A DNA stretch of 57,489 bases from a virus: positions 1 through 57,489 of the IMG/VR virus record IMGVR_UViG_3300031839_001226. One strand, given 5' to 3'. The notes beneath the pieces were generated by a model, which did not search any database, had not been told where the DNA came from, and was given only the letters and a program-made list of their open reading frames with translations. The position numbers were made by a program, and so were the translations under genes. Shown in pieces: positions 14,945 through 22,692 of this stretch (position 1 is the stretch's first letter; every line of letters begins with the position of its first letter).

Positions 14945-15489
14945 GCTGCCCGCTCCGTGAGAAATGGCTGCTTGCCCTCCTTCCTTCGATACGTGTCCAC
15001 AAGCGCCAGAATATCCACCCACTTGCAGGCTCGCGGTTTGCCTGATCCGGTGCGGAGGGTGTACTTGTCCTGATTGCCGTGAGGCGTTCCGCCAACCTCA
15101 TGCCCGCGTTCGGCAAGGTACATCTTCACCGACGTGAAATCCGATGACACTCCGCGCTCAAACCGCCTTACCCCACCGTTTCTCGCGATCCAGTCCTTGA
15201 CTAGGAAATCCACATCGTTCGATACTACGCGAACTTCCTTGCGCGGCCTTCCGGGCTTTCCTTTGGGTTTGGGAGCCTTCGCCTCGGCAATCTCCCGAAT
15301 GCGCTCCTGATGCTTGTGTTCGGCGCGGAAACCGATGTCTCTCAGCTTCGATTCCCGATGAACAATACCGATTATGGCATAGCGCGAGACGTTCATTATC
15401 TCACCGATTTGTCTAGCAGTTTTGCCGTCGAGAAGCAATTCGGCCACCTGGTTTATCCGCTGCTCATCCCACACTCTTACAGCCACCAT
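14941..15489 (-). CDS. GcrA-like regulator with AT-hook motif
   Basis: 182 residues from the ATG at 15489. Residues 1-50 match the GcrA N-terminal HTH: RVWDEQRINQVAELLLDGKT then QIGEIMNVSRYAIIGIVHR. GcrA is an alphaproteobacterial cell-cycle activator working at CcrM-methylated GANTC promoters. A linker KGKPGRPRK looks like an AT-hook. The C-terminal half (HEVGGTPHGNQDKYTLRTG) is unlike host GcrA. May redirect host sigma-70 transcription during infection. Confidence 0.75.
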   Translation of the reverse strand: MVAVRVWDEQRINQVAELLLDGKTARQIGEIMNVSRYAIIGIVHRESKLRDIGFRAEHKHQERIREIAEAKAPKPKGKPGRPRKEVRVVSNDVDFLVKDWIARNGGVRRFERGVSSDFTSVKMYLAERGHEVGGTPHGNQDKYTLRTGSGKPRACKWVDILALVDTYRRKEGKQPFLTERAA

Positions 15490-15770
15490 CACACCCCACT
15501 ATCAGCCGCCGCACGCCATCGCCTGCGAACGCTTGACGACTCGCAATTGAAGAACTTCGCAACCGTGCCAGATGTCAGATCAGGACGTTCACGTCGGATC
15601 GCGAACATGGCCTCGCTCTTCGCCGCCGAAATCAGTTCGTTGCGCGCATGCTCCTTCATCTTCGCCAGCGGCACATTGGTCTGCCGGCATACATCACCGA
15701 CGATATCCGCCATTGATCGGCCGCGTTCTTCATGCACCTCTATGATGCGAAACCAAGGCTCCCGATACAT
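15489..15770 (-). CDS. DnaA domain-IV-like HTH protein
   Basis: 93 residues from the ATG at 15770, eight bases after AGGAG. The segment ARNELISAAKSEAMFAIRRE followed by LTSGTVAKFFNCESSSVRRR follows the helix pattern of the DnaA C-terminal DNA-binding domain, without the ATPase. Overlaps the GcrA-like gene by one base. Could bind DnaA-box-like sites to steer replication or regulate genes. Confidence 0.6.
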   Translation of the reverse strand: MYREPWFRIIEVHEERGRSMADIVGDVCRQTNVPLAKMKEHARNELISAAKSEAMFAIRRERPDLTSGTVAKFFNCESSSVRRRWRAAADSGV

Positions 15771-15781
15771 CCCGTCTACTC

Positions 15782-16168
15782 CTACGACTTCTCTGCTTTC
15801 ATGCGCTCCCATTGGCGGGAGAAGTGGTTTTCAGGAAGCTGTGGACGGATCGATACCACGTTCTCCTGACCGTTCTGGCGCTCCTGTAGGCGGCGCTGAT
15901 AGGCGCGTTCCTGCTCGCACTCATCCACCCACCGCTCTGAATTGAGGTACACCGACAAGAGTTGGATATACGGGCGCTCTTCCGCCTTCATGGTGCGGAG
16001 ATGGTAGCGGGCGCCGTCGAGTATGTCGGCGGGCTCAGCACCTTCCAGGAGCCATTTGCGATACGTGGGGCGGGCTTTGCCAGGTCCGTCCGACTTGCGG
16101 GCGTGCGGGAGCCACAGCTTCCACAGCGTATCGAAACCTTCAGGCGGGGCTTCACGTACCTTGCTCAT
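15782..16168 (-). CDS. Phage replication-associated protein, helical
   Basis: 128 residues from the ATG at 16168, overlapping the previous stop as TGATG. FDTLWKLWLPHARKSDGPGK followed by ARPTYRKWL resembles the C-terminal domain shared by phage replication initiators and helicase-loading proteins, where a short run is followed by repeated helices (PYIQLLSVYLNSERWVDE). No N-terminal initiator domain is present. Assignment is tentative. Confidence 0.5.
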   Translation of the reverse strand: MSKVREAPPEGFDTLWKLWLPHARKSDGPGKARPTYRKWLLEGAEPADILDGARYHLRTMKAEERPYIQLLSVYLNSERWVDECEQERAYQRRLQERQNGQENVVSIRPQLPENHFSRQWERMKAEKS

Positions 16169-16428
16169 CACAGCCACCGTGTCTTATGCTCACGAGCACG
16201 AATGACCGGGCGCTTTCCTTCGGCGACGTTCTTTTCGCAGATGCGACAGTGACCGCGCCCGCCACGCCAGCCACGAAGGATGCTGAACCTCCAGCCATTG
16301 CTTCGATTCCAGCCATAGTCGCACATAGGCCAGTAATTTCCGGCCGCTGTTTTCGCGTATGTGTGAGAGCGCGACCCTTCCGGGTCATTCCGACAGACAC
16401 CAGATATGTAGTCGATTACCTTGCTCAT
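16168..16428 (-). CDS. Small basic protein with a CxxC motif, unknown
   Basis: 86 residues. Basic, Trp-rich (YWPMCDYGWNRSNGWRFS), with GHCRICEKN as a half zinc site and earlier single cysteines that could complete it. ATGA-coupled to the gene before and TGATG to the gene after. Function unknown. Confidence 0.55.
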   Translation of the reverse strand: MSKVIDYISGVCRNDPEGSRSHTYAKTAAGNYWPMCDYGWNRSNGWRFSILRGWRGGRGHCRICEKNVAEGKRPVIRAREHKTRWL

Positions 16429-16646
16429 CCCGCCGCTTTCTCCCTTGCCTTCCCTGCCATCCAGATCAGGACTTCCCGCGTCCGCTCCAGCTTCGCTAGT
16501 TGATCGCGCTTGACGTGGATTTCCCAATCGGGTCTCTTGTTTCGACCGTCGCTGAAGTTCTCCAGCCAGACAGCTTTGCCCCTTGCCAAACCGGCATGGA
16601 ATTCGGCTAGGCCGGCAAGCTCTTCGGCGAACTCAGTCGGGTTCAC
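16425..16646 (-). CDS. Small helical protein, unknown
   Basis: 73 residues from a GTG at 16646, six bases after a strong GGAGG; the longer ATG-start reading runs deep into the DUF1064 gene and was rejected. Two helices (PTEFAEELAGLAEFHAGLAR and RDQLAKLERTREVLIWMAG) around a basic loop. Unknown function. Confidence 0.55.
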   Translation of the reverse strand: MNPTEFAEELAGLAEFHAGLARGKAVWLENFSDGRNKRPDWEIHVKRDQLAKLERTREVLIWMAGKAREKAAG

Positions 16647-16647
16647 G

Positions 16648-17052
16648 TCAGACCTCCACCACACGAACGGCAGGGTACATCGCCTCGACAAGCGCCTTCC
16701 GAAGAGTGTAGGCTTCCGTCCTTGTGGACTGACCACCTTTCACGTCTTCGATGATCCGATGCTTTCCATCAAAGTATGCGAAGTCGAATTTGACGCCGGC
16801 ATGGCGCCCGTTCGGATAGCGTTCCGACCGGATCAGCACTGGCCGATCCCCGATGTAGAACTTGAACTTCGGCTGGCGCTCCAGATGACTGATTTCGCCC
16901 TGCTTCTCCAACTGCTTCAGTTCCTGATACCGCCGCGCTTCCTTCTTACTGTCGAACCGGATGCCGTCCACGACAGTAGGCTCAGCCCCGTACTTGGATC
17001 GCTTGGGCTTTGCGGCCTGTGTCCTGTATTCGGATGCTGACATGCGGGTCAT
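16648..17052 (-). CDS. DUF1064 family nuclease-like protein
   Basis: 134 residues. SKYGAEPTVVDGIRFDSKKE opens the DUF1064 pattern, followed by ELKQLEKQGEISHLERQPKF, a VKFDFAYFDG strand and IIEDVKG, where the acidic residues and Lys look like a PD-(D/E)XK nuclease core. The family is common in phage replication regions and is thought to cut or resolve DNA. ATGA overlap with the membrane gene before it. Confidence 0.8.
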   Translation of the reverse strand: MTRMSASEYRTQAAKPKRSKYGAEPTVVDGIRFDSKKEARRYQELKQLEKQGEISHLERQPKFKFYIGDRPVLIRSERYPNGRHAGVKFDFAYFDGKHRIIEDVKGGQSTRTEAYTLRKALVEAMYPAVRVVEV

Positions 17053-17435
17053 GAACGACCCTCAGCCTTCGGCACGTCGTTCTGTTGCCAGTCCGTCCCA
17101 GCAGCGACACCGCACGCAATACCGTTCGTGCCTATGATGACGACGGTGAATGTCTTTCCATCGGCGGAAGCGTATATCTGGACAACCGCGTTTCCCTTGG
17201 TAGTAACCCCGCTTGCGACGGGGAATTCGTGGTATGTCTTCTCCATCTGCTCCTTCATCACGTTGACGGGGATGCAGACGGGTTGCGCGAAGGCTTTCGT
17301 CACGATCATGCTCGGGAGCAAATACCACGCCGTTAAAGCCAGTCCTGCTCCAATGGTGGCGTAGACCAACATAGGCCAGATAACCCACCCTGCTTTGCAA
17401 GGCCCTTCCATGCCGTTGTAGTCGTCAGTGTTCAT
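17049..17435 (-). CDS. Membrane-anchored protein with exported domain
   Basis: 128 residues from the ATG at 17435, which follows GGAGGGAAC. One strong transmembrane segment at about residues 17-43 (WPMLVYATIGAGLALTAWYL) then a C-terminal domain with two cysteines placed outside the cytoplasm (PVCIPVNV... GIACGV). Signal-anchor topology is likely. A role in surface exclusion or cell-envelope interference is possible; unknown. Confidence 0.6.
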   Translation of the reverse strand: MNTDDYNGMEGPCKAGWVIWPMLVYATIGAGLALTAWYLLPSMIVTKAFAQPVCIPVNVMKEQMEKTYHEFPVASGVTTKGNAVVQIYASADGKTFTVVIIGTNGIACGVAAGTDWQQNDVPKAEGRS

Positions 17436-17509
17436 GCTGTTCCCTCCACTCATAGGAGAGCGCGATCTAGGCCGGATCGCTCGGCACGCAGGGGGAGTTA
17501 CGCGGCGTG

Positions 17510-17821
17510 TTACGTCCGACGCCAGAACTGCCAGCCGGTTTCCGCGGTTGTATCGTGCTCGCGAAACATGCCTTTGCTTTTGAACTTGGCCCGGATCGAC
17601 CCGAGATTGATGCCGAATGCCGTCCGGACACCGTTGTTATAGTCGGCCGCCAAAACCTGAATCGCTAGACACGACGGCCAGCGAGAACGCTTGTCGAGAC
17701 CACGACTAGGTCCAAACCAACTATTGGGGGCGATGCCGATGATCGTGGCGCCAATCTGTAGGCTGAATCCGACTGCTTGGATTTGCGCCCAAGCCGTTTC
17801 CGTCATTCGATAGAACTTCAT
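17510..17821 (-). CDS. Unknown protein
   Basis: 103 residues. Central part CLAIQVLAADYNNGVRTAFG followed by INLGSIRAKFKSKGMF could be helix-turn-helix-like; both ends are Trp-rich. No family recognised. Short gaps (about 70 and 15 bases) separate it from neighbours in the leftward operon. Confidence 0.5.
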   Translation of the reverse strand: MKFYRMTETAWAQIQAVGFSLQIGATIIGIAPNSWFGPSRGLDKRSRWPSCLAIQVLAADYNNGVRTAFGINLGSIRAKFKSKGMFREHDTTAETGWQFWRRT

Positions 17822-17836
17822 CTGCTTTCCCCAAAG

Positions 17837-18040
17837 TTAGCGTGTCTGATACGATCGCTTATCGACCGCGATGAATTCCTGGTCCTGTTTAGCAAGGTCC
17901 ATCCACATGCCGCTAAGTGTCGATTTCGCAGCCTCACACAACAGCCGCGCTTCGCGGGGACCGTTCTGCTTATTGGAGCGATAAAGCCCTTGCGCGATGA
18001 GGGCGATGCCATCCTCAATCAGTTCGTCGGGCGTCTTCAT
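17837..18040 (-). CDS. Small helical protein, unknown
   Basis: 67 residues. Acidic start KTPDELIEDGIALIAQGLYR then a helix REARLLCEAAKSTLSGMWMD. Its ATG directly follows the stop of the HNH-AP2 gene. Function unknown. Confidence 0.55.
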   Translation of the reverse strand: MKTPDELIEDGIALIAQGLYRSNKQNGPREARLLCEAAKSTLSGMWMDLAKQDQEFIAVDKRSYQTR

Positions 18041-18556
18041 TCATCGTCCTCCCGGAGTTCCGGAGCGCCCGTGGTTTTCGTGGAACCCGTATTGGCGTTC
18101 TGCTGCGCGTCGTGCGCTTGCGGCCTCGTCTAGGCAGTCAAACATGCCGATATGCTTCAACTGCCCATCAAGATTTCGTATCTGCGCGCACCAACGGCCA
18201 GTCGCCTTAACCTTGTAGACGCCGCTTACACCGCTCCTATTCGTACACCTGAGCGCCTTGTTGCGCTGATTGATCTGACATGGAACCGACCGAAGATTGG
18301 CGATAGCGTTGTTGTGGCAATCACCGTTTATGTGATCGATATGTTCTGATGGCCATTCACCATGAACATAGAACCACGCTAGTCGATGACCACTGTATTG
18401 TTTCCCGTTGATCGCTATCCGTTCGTATCGCCAAGTTCTGCCGCCCGCTCGCTTGCCGGCACTCCCACTCCCGCTGCTACGCAACCAAGTGAACTCGCCA
18501 GTGACAGGATCGTAGTGGATGACCGATCTAAGCTCCTCCAGTGTCAAATCCGTCAT
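18041..18556 (-). CDS. HNH endonuclease with AP2 DNA-binding domain
   Basis: 171 residues from the ATG at 18556. N-terminal GEFTWLRSS then YSGHRLAWFYVHGEWPSEHI and DHINGDCHNNAIANLRSV form the HNH core with His, Asp and Asn in place. The C-terminus SGVSGVYKVKATGRWCAQIR is an AP2 fold used for target recognition. Free-standing homing endonucleases of this layout are frequent in phages. Overlaps the previous gene by the TGATG junction. Confidence 0.88.
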   Translation of the reverse strand: MTDLTLEELRSVIHYDPVTGEFTWLRSSGSGSAGKRAGGRTWRYERIAINGKQYSGHRLAWFYVHGEWPSEHIDHINGDCHNNAIANLRSVPCQINQRNKALRCTNRSGVSGVYKVKATGRWCAQIRNLDGQLKHIGMFDCLDEAASARRAAERQYGFHENHGRSGTPGGR

Positions 18557-19188
18557 CACCTCAACTCCCCCCGCGTCTTCGCCTTGCTCTTCGCAGCTTC
18601 CAAGCGAGCCACGTCATCATCACGGCCTTCCAGTTCTTCAATCTGCGCAAGAACCTCAGCCCTATGGGCCATCAACTCTGAGACGACCGCCTCGCGTAAA
18701 GTCTTGAGCAGATATGCGCTGACCGTGATGGCTTTGTGTCGCAGATGGTCCAGCTTCGATGCGCTGATACCGTAGTCAGCGGTGATTTCCTTCCTTGCCT
18801 CACCCATAGTGAGGCCCTTTCGTTGGCAACGGTTCCATACCAGCCTACGGGCGAGATGCTTCGCTTCCTCCGCCAAAGCAGCTTCACCAAGCGCCCATTC
18901 TTTCTCGGCCGCCGTCTCACATATTTCAGCGACTGCGCCATCAGGAAGATCGGCAATCATGCGACGAATTTCGGCACTCCCACGAAACCACTCGCCGAAC
19001 TCAAGATGCCGTGCAAAGCCGCTTTGAATCTTCTTTTCGCGCCGCCTATCGCCATTGATAACCCTGATAATCTCAAGAGCGCCGTGGTTCTTGGTCAGGA
19101 CGCGGAGACGCGCATCAAAGTTCGTCGTATAGCCGACCTTGATCAACCCATCGCGGCGACCAAGAAAGTAGATGCTGCCGGTCTTCAT
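18556..19188 (-). CDS. T5orf172/GIY-YIG-like protein with coiled-coil tail
   Basis: 210 residues. Residues 5-75 match the T5orf172 nuclease-like domain: SIYFLGRRDGLIKVGYTTNF then ARLRVLTKNHG and SGFARHLEFGEWFRG. The tail has a helix-turn-helix-like stretch (KGLTMGEARKEITADYGIS) and a long coiled coil. A second T5orf172 protein is encoded at 35835. Nuclease activity is plausible but unproven. Confidence 0.7.
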   Translation of the reverse strand: MKTGSIYFLGRRDGLIKVGYTTNFDARLRVLTKNHGALEIIRVINGDRRREKKIQSGFARHLEFGEWFRGSAEIRRMIADLPDGAVAEICETAAEKEWALGEAALAEEAKHLARRLVWNRCQRKGLTMGEARKEITADYGISASKLDHLRHKAITVSAYLLKTLREAVVSELMAHRAEVLAQIEELEGRDDDVARLEAAKSKAKTRGELR

Positions 19189-19569
19189 TCATCGCCCTCC
19201 TTCATTTCCGGCGCTATCCACTTTGCCCAGCGGAGACGACGCGCTGCGATACGCATCCATCTGCGGGCCAAAGAACGCCTCATCCGCCACGGCAAGTGCT
19301 GCCTCAAGGCTTGCCAACCTCCCTTTGATTTCATGGTATTCACGTCTAGCTTCCTCGATTTGTGCCCGCTTGATTGCTTCCGCTTCCTCGGCGTCGATCC
19401 GACGAGCGGCACCCTCCCAGATAGATCGTGCGCGGCGTTCGCTGAAATCCTTAGTGACCTTCGGTGAGATGTACCGATAGGCCGCATAGATCGACGCCTT
19501 GGCACCTCCGTATCGCCACTTCGGGAACGCATCCCGAAGTGCCTCCTGATAATATGCAGTGTCACTCAT
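19189..19569 (-). CDS. Unknown helical protein
   Basis: 126 residues from MSDTAYYQEALRDAFPKW at 19569; the longer reading upstream lacks sense. A compact N-terminal part (KASIYAAYRYISPKVTKDFS) is followed by a long charged helix (AEAIKRAQIEEARREYHEIK). Similar proteins occur in rhizobial prophage regulatory regions. Function unknown. Confidence 0.55.
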   Translation of the reverse strand: MSDTAYYQEALRDAFPKWRYGGAKASIYAAYRYISPKVTKDFSERRARSIWEGAARRIDAEEAEAIKRAQIEEARREYHEIKGRLASLEAALAVADEAFFGPQMDAYRSASSPLGKVDSAGNEGGR

Positions 19570-19630
19570 ACCCTTAACCTTGTCCCGGTCTGACAGCACT
19601 TTGTTCGTCTCCTTCTGTAGGGTTCTGCCT

Positions 19631-19845
19631 ATGAAACAGAACCCCGACAACAAAGGAGAAGAGACGATTGGTGAAGCTGCGAAGCGCCTGCTGGCAGGCA
19701 TAGATGCGCGTCGCAAAGATACGGCTCCGGGGCGCCGTCAAGCCCCCGGCGAAATCAGTTCCGAGCTGGTATCCCCGTCTCAGCTCGGTGTCAGCGGATC
19801 GGAAGGCGACAACCGCCGTAGTACTGCCTTCCGATCCGCCTTTTT
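19631..19845 (+). ncRNA. Candidate antisense transcript or small ORF ending at a strong terminator
   Basis: This sits inside the leftward operon but reads right. An ATG at 19631 opens a plausible helical start (NKGEETIGEAAKRLLAGIDA), yet the frame runs past the terminator at 19794-19845 before stopping at 19906. So either a short RNA or a gene whose end is regulated. GTAGGGTTCTGCC just before the ATG resembles the promoter motif upstream of the gene at 41702. The leftward ORF across the same stretch (19574-19873) has random-looking sequence. Confidence 0.35.
19794..19845 (+). terminator. Rho-independent terminator, rightward
   Basis: A perfect 14-bp stem (19794-19807 with 19826-19839, core GATCGGAAGGC/GCCTTCCGATC), an 18-base loop, then CTTTTT. 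No U run follows on the other strand, so it acts on rightward transcripts. It lies within the leftward operon between methyltransferase and the 126-residue gene. Confidence 0.75.
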
Positions 19846-19869
19846 GTTCATATTGGCAGCGAACGATAA

Positions 19870-20574
19870 TCATTCCGCAGCCTCCATGCGTGGAGCCAGG
19901 ATATGATCAATGGCAGCGCGTCCGATGAACTCCGAATATGCAGGCGGTATCGCTTGGGAGAGCCGGTCTCGCGGCATATACCAGCCGATGTCCATTGCCG
20001 CCGCGCCCTCAACGCGCCGATAATTGTTGCCTGCAACAGTGACAAACTCCGCTCCAGTGCTGTATCCTCTATGCGAATTTGTCGGACCATGCCGCCCGCA
20101 CTGCGGAACCATGATTATCGGGAAGTTCAGTTCGAACAGCCGGTGCCGTATGACCTTGAGCCCGAACATAGTTCCGCACAGGGTGATGGTGTTTCGGAGA
20201 GGGGCGCCAGGAACGTTCTCAATCGCCCATGTCGCTGCCGTTCGCTCCAGACGAGACCGCGTTTGCGGTATCAGATCAGGATAGTTCTTGCCGTGTATGG
20301 CGCGGGTTTTCGAATGCGCCTGACATGGCGGCGACGCCCAGATGAAATCGAATCCCTCCAGCGGGTACGTAAGCGCGTCGGCTTTGTGGAATTCGAACGG
20401 GTAGTATGGCTGCGGCTCGATATCCACACCCACAATTTCGAACCCAGCGCGGTGCAGGCCCATGGATGCGCCGCCAGAACAGCAGAACAAATCCAGTGCG
20501 CGCAGCTTCCGCTCAGGCGCACGCGGGGCGGCCTTGTATGGTGAGCGGACTGTCCATGGGTCGGTGGGGGTCAT
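19870..20574 (-). CDS. C5 DNA methyltransferase
   Basis: 234 residues from the ATG at 20574, ATGA-coupled to a small membrane gene. Motif I ALDLFCCSGGASMGLHRAGF binds S-adenosylmethionine; motif IV ASPPCQAHSKT has the catalytic Cys; motif VI is ENVPG; motif VIII is RHRLFE; the end has PPAYSEFIG (motif X region). The target domain is short, as in phage solitary enzymes. No partner restriction enzyme is adjacent, so it likely protects phage DNA. Confidence 0.93.
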   Translation of the reverse strand: MTPTDPWTVRSPYKAAPRAPERKLRALDLFCCSGGASMGLHRAGFEIVGVDIEPQPYYPFEFHKADALTYPLEGFDFIWASPPCQAHSKTRAIHGKNYPDLIPQTRSRLERTAATWAIENVPGAPLRNTITLCGTMFGLKVIRHRLFELNFPIIMVPQCGRHGPTNSHRGYSTGAEFVTVAGNNYRRVEGAAAMDIGWYMPRDRLSQAIPPAYSEFIGRAAIDHILAPRMEAAE

Positions 20575-20729
20575 TTGCCGAGCGCCTTGAGAATATCTTT
20601 GGCAACTATCGAAATCCACGCCACTATGAGAAAAACCCCGCTCGCGTCACTATCGCCAGCCATGCTCATGGCTATCGAAATGGCGCAGAAGACAACAAAA
20701 GCTGCGCCGTAAAAATTGGGTGGCTTCAT
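20571..20729 (-). CDS. Small membrane protein
   Basis: 52 residues: hydrophobic segments NFYGAAFVVFCAISIAMSMA and SGVFLIVAWISIVAKDIL separated by a charged loop. Overlaps the methyltransferase start and the previous gene's stop by ATGA junctions, which supports reality. Function unknown. Confidence 0.6.
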   Translation of the reverse strand: MKPPNFYGAAFVVFCAISIAMSMAGDSDASGVFLIVAWISIVAKDILKALGK

Positions 20730-20896
20730 CCCGCCCTCCGTACCGCCTCTTGCGGATCATGCGGGACGACAGGAGACATGAAGTACTCCAGTTCATCCCG
20801 CTTCCTTGCCGTCACGCGACGCTGGATTTCAGCGCCGATAGAAACGCCTAGGATAAGGCCAGTGATGATGCAGATGATGTTGCCGGGATCGAACAT
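20726..20896 (-). CDS. Small membrane-anchored protein
   Basis: 56 residues: one transmembrane helix (PGNIICIITGLILGVSIGAE) and a basic cytoplasmic tail containing VTARKRDELEYFM. ATGA overlap with the next membrane gene. Starts two bases after the upstream stop. Function unknown. Confidence 0.6.
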   Translation of the reverse strand: MFDPGNIICIITGLILGVSIGAEIQRRVTARKRDELEYFMSPVVPHDPQEAVRRAG

Positions 20897-20897
20897 G

Positions 20898-21230
20898 TCA
20901 GGCGGTTTCCTTCGTCTTGGAAGGGATGCCGGTCAGATGCTGACGGAAGATCGCGAGACGGTCGCCAGAGAGGGGGCGGAAGCGGCTGATATGATAGCCA
21001 GGTTCACCGAAGTGCGGCACTGGACGGCGTTCAATTTCTTCGAGCCATACGCAATGCCTTGCTTGCGCAAATGCCCCCACCCGCCGCACCGTGTAAACAT
21101 GGCCGGCAACGAGCCCTTCAAGGCCTCTTTCCTCATATTCTGGCGCAATATGCCACGGCGTGAGGTCGTTTCTGTCGCTTGCATCCACACACTCGACCAG
21201 CATGCCAGGCTCAAGAGCAGGGGCGGACAT
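20898..21230 (-). CDS. Small phage protein with SH3-like start, unknown
   Basis: 110 residues. LEPGMLVECVDASDRNDLTP and GLVAGHVYTVRRVG look like a small beta-barrel of the kind common in phage early genes. Ends HISRFRPLSGDRLAIFRQHL. No defined function. Confidence 0.6.
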   Translation of the reverse strand: MSAPALEPGMLVECVDASDRNDLTPWHIAPEYEERGLEGLVAGHVYTVRRVGAFAQARHCVWLEEIERRPVPHFGEPGYHISRFRPLSGDRLAIFRQHLTGIPSKTKETA

Positions 21231-21572
21231 TCAGGTGGTTCCTTCATTGGATTGGGAGAGGAGCTGCGAGAATGCCACCCGCAACTCTTTGCGGATTTTC
21301 ATGCCGACACAGCCTTTGTAGTGCTCGTTTGCATGAGCACATATCGCGTCGAACTTCTCCGCCGCCCGTCGCATGCCTCTCTCTTCACCGCGTTTTTCTG
21401 CGGCTATGATTGCGGCATCCGCGTTATCGACTTGCGCACGAAGCGACACCAAGTCGTCGTACTGGCTCCACGCTTCACAACAGGCGCATCCAGCGGCGAA
21501 TTCCTCGCATCTCTCTCCGAACTGTTCGGTGATGGCTTCGGCGATATAGTCAGGAACGATTGTGCCGCTCAT
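21231..21572 (-). CDS. Unknown protein with clustered cysteines
   Basis: 113 residues. An N-terminal CEEFAAGCACCEAWSQYDDL could bind metal; then a helix of Ala/Glu/Arg and CAHANEHYKGCVGMKIRKEL. Its ATG follows the next gene's end closely (TGAATG). No family recognised. Confidence 0.55.
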   Translation of the reverse strand: MSGTIVPDYIAEAITEQFGERCEEFAAGCACCEAWSQYDDLVSLRAQVDNADAAIIAAEKRGEERGMRRAAEKFDAICAHANEHYKGCVGMKIRKELRVAFSQLLSQSNEGTT

Positions 21573-21581
21573 TGCCGCGTC

Positions 21582-21806
21582 CTATTCGGAAGGGTTGGGA
21601 GCGGGAGGAAGGGGCATCCAGTGGCTATAGGAGTCTGGTTTGCACTTGCCTTCGTCGGACTCCCACGGCCAGTCCGGATCACCAGAATAGCCAACGATAT
21701 CCATGTACCAAGTCACGGATTTATCGCCGGGATAAAGGTACGAACCGCATGCAAGGAAATCATTTCCATCGCGCGGCGCTGTCTCAATAGGCTGCCACTC
21801 GCTCAT
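21582..21806 (-). CDS. DUF551-like protein
   Basis: 74 residues. MSEWQPIETAPRDGNDFL at the start and SYSHWMPLPPAPNPSE at the end are the DUF551 signature, a small phage domain of unknown role. A longer relative may be encoded at 26174. ATGA overlap with the 42-residue gene. Confidence 0.75.
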   Translation of the reverse strand: MSEWQPIETAPRDGNDFLACGSYLYPGDKSVTWYMDIVGYSGDPDWPWESDEGKCKPDSYSHWMPLPPAPNPSE

Positions 21807-21931
21807 GCGTCCGCTCCATGCGTTGAATTGGGGAGGCCGAGCACAGACGGGGAGGAGGTCGTCGCGCTCGGCCTATCGGCTGCACCGGGAGGAACGGGAG
21901 CCGATCTGAAAGGGTTGGGGAAGGTGCTCAT
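21803..21931 (-). CDS. Very small Ser/Pro-rich protein
   Basis: 42 residues (STFPNPFRSAPVPPGAADRP...). Low complexity, so composition alone would not support it, but it starts and ends in ATGA overlaps with the HNH gene and the DUF551-like gene, filling the operon exactly. Function unknown. Confidence 0.4.
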   Translation of the reverse strand: MSTFPNPFRSAPVPPGAADRPSATTSSPSVLGLPNSTHGADA

Positions 21932-22692
21932 TGAATGAGCCCTCCCGCGAATATGCTTCGATACTCCGCCGTTAACGGATCGGTCTGTTGAGTTTGATCT
22001 AGACCGCCTTCGCGCCAGTCCGTTTCATCCCACGCGCCCTTACCTTGGTTGCATTCGTCGCAAAGAACCTGAAGGTTTGAACGGTCAAGCCGTAGATGCC
22101 AGAACTTCGATACCGGCTTGATGTGATCCACGACGATGCGAACTTTTCCGCCGTGCATCGCTGTGTCTGTCGGTTGTGCCCCGCAGCACATGCACCGGCG
22201 TCCATATTCTTTCAGGACTTCCATTCGCATGCGCCGCCATTCCCACGTGAGGTAGAACTCAGTGCGCTTTGTCGCGCTCGGCTTTCGCTTCAGTGCGTTC
22301 TCTGCAACTTCGTCTCCCCACTCATTCTTCGCCGACTCCGGCGGACTCGTGTGGACTATCGGCGGGTTTCCTTCAGCAGCGCACCGAGCGATGTAGCGGG
22401 CTTGTGCGCGTTGCTCCGATGGCAGTCGTGCGATCGCGTTCCTTATGCGTCGAACGGCGACCATGAACCCCTCTCCGGGGTAAGGTCGCATGCCAAACAT
22501 CGAATGAACGATACCCCAAAGCTGCTCTTCCGAACGGATCCGCTTCTTAGGAATCCCGATGCAAAGGGACGTATAGTTGATCAGGGACGCCACCGCTCGC
22601 GTATCCCCGCGTCCGAGTTCATGCCCGAGGAACCACTTTGTTTTCTTGCTCACGCCGCTTCTCCGGCGCCAGTCTCTTGTTCGTCCAGCCAA
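21928..22692 (-). CDS. HNH endonuclease
   Basis: 254 residues. The C-terminal half has the zinc-bound HNH core: RRCMCCGAQPTD, IVVDHIKPVSKFWHLRLDRS, NLQVLCDECNQGKGAWD, with the catalytic DH and the CxxC pairs. The N-terminal half is basic and unassigned. It overlaps the Cro-like gene by 43 bases, so a later start is possible. In this place an HNH protein could act in packaging, recombination or homing. Confidence 0.8.
   Translation of the reverse strand: MAGRTRDWRRRSGVSKKTKWFLGHELGRGDTRAVASLINYTSLCIGIPKKRIRSEEQLWGIVHSMFGMRPYPGEGFMVAVRRIRNAIARLPSEQRAQARYIARCAAEGNPPIVHTSPPESAKNEWGDEVAENALKRKPSATKRTEFYLTWEWRRMRMEVLKEYGRRCMCCGAQPTDTAMHGGKVRIVVDHIKPVSKFWHLRLDRSNLQVLCDECNQGKGAWDETDWREGGLDQTQQTDPLTAEYRSIFAGGLIQ

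Noticed and set aside
19574-19873. Leftward 99-residue frame with an ATGA overlap to the methyltransferase
   Set aside because: Random-looking composition, and it spans the strong rightward terminator; kept only as a remark.
20406-21938. 510-residue rightward reading frame
   Set aside because: Antisense to a chain of overlapped leftward genes with good start sites; no recognisable domain.
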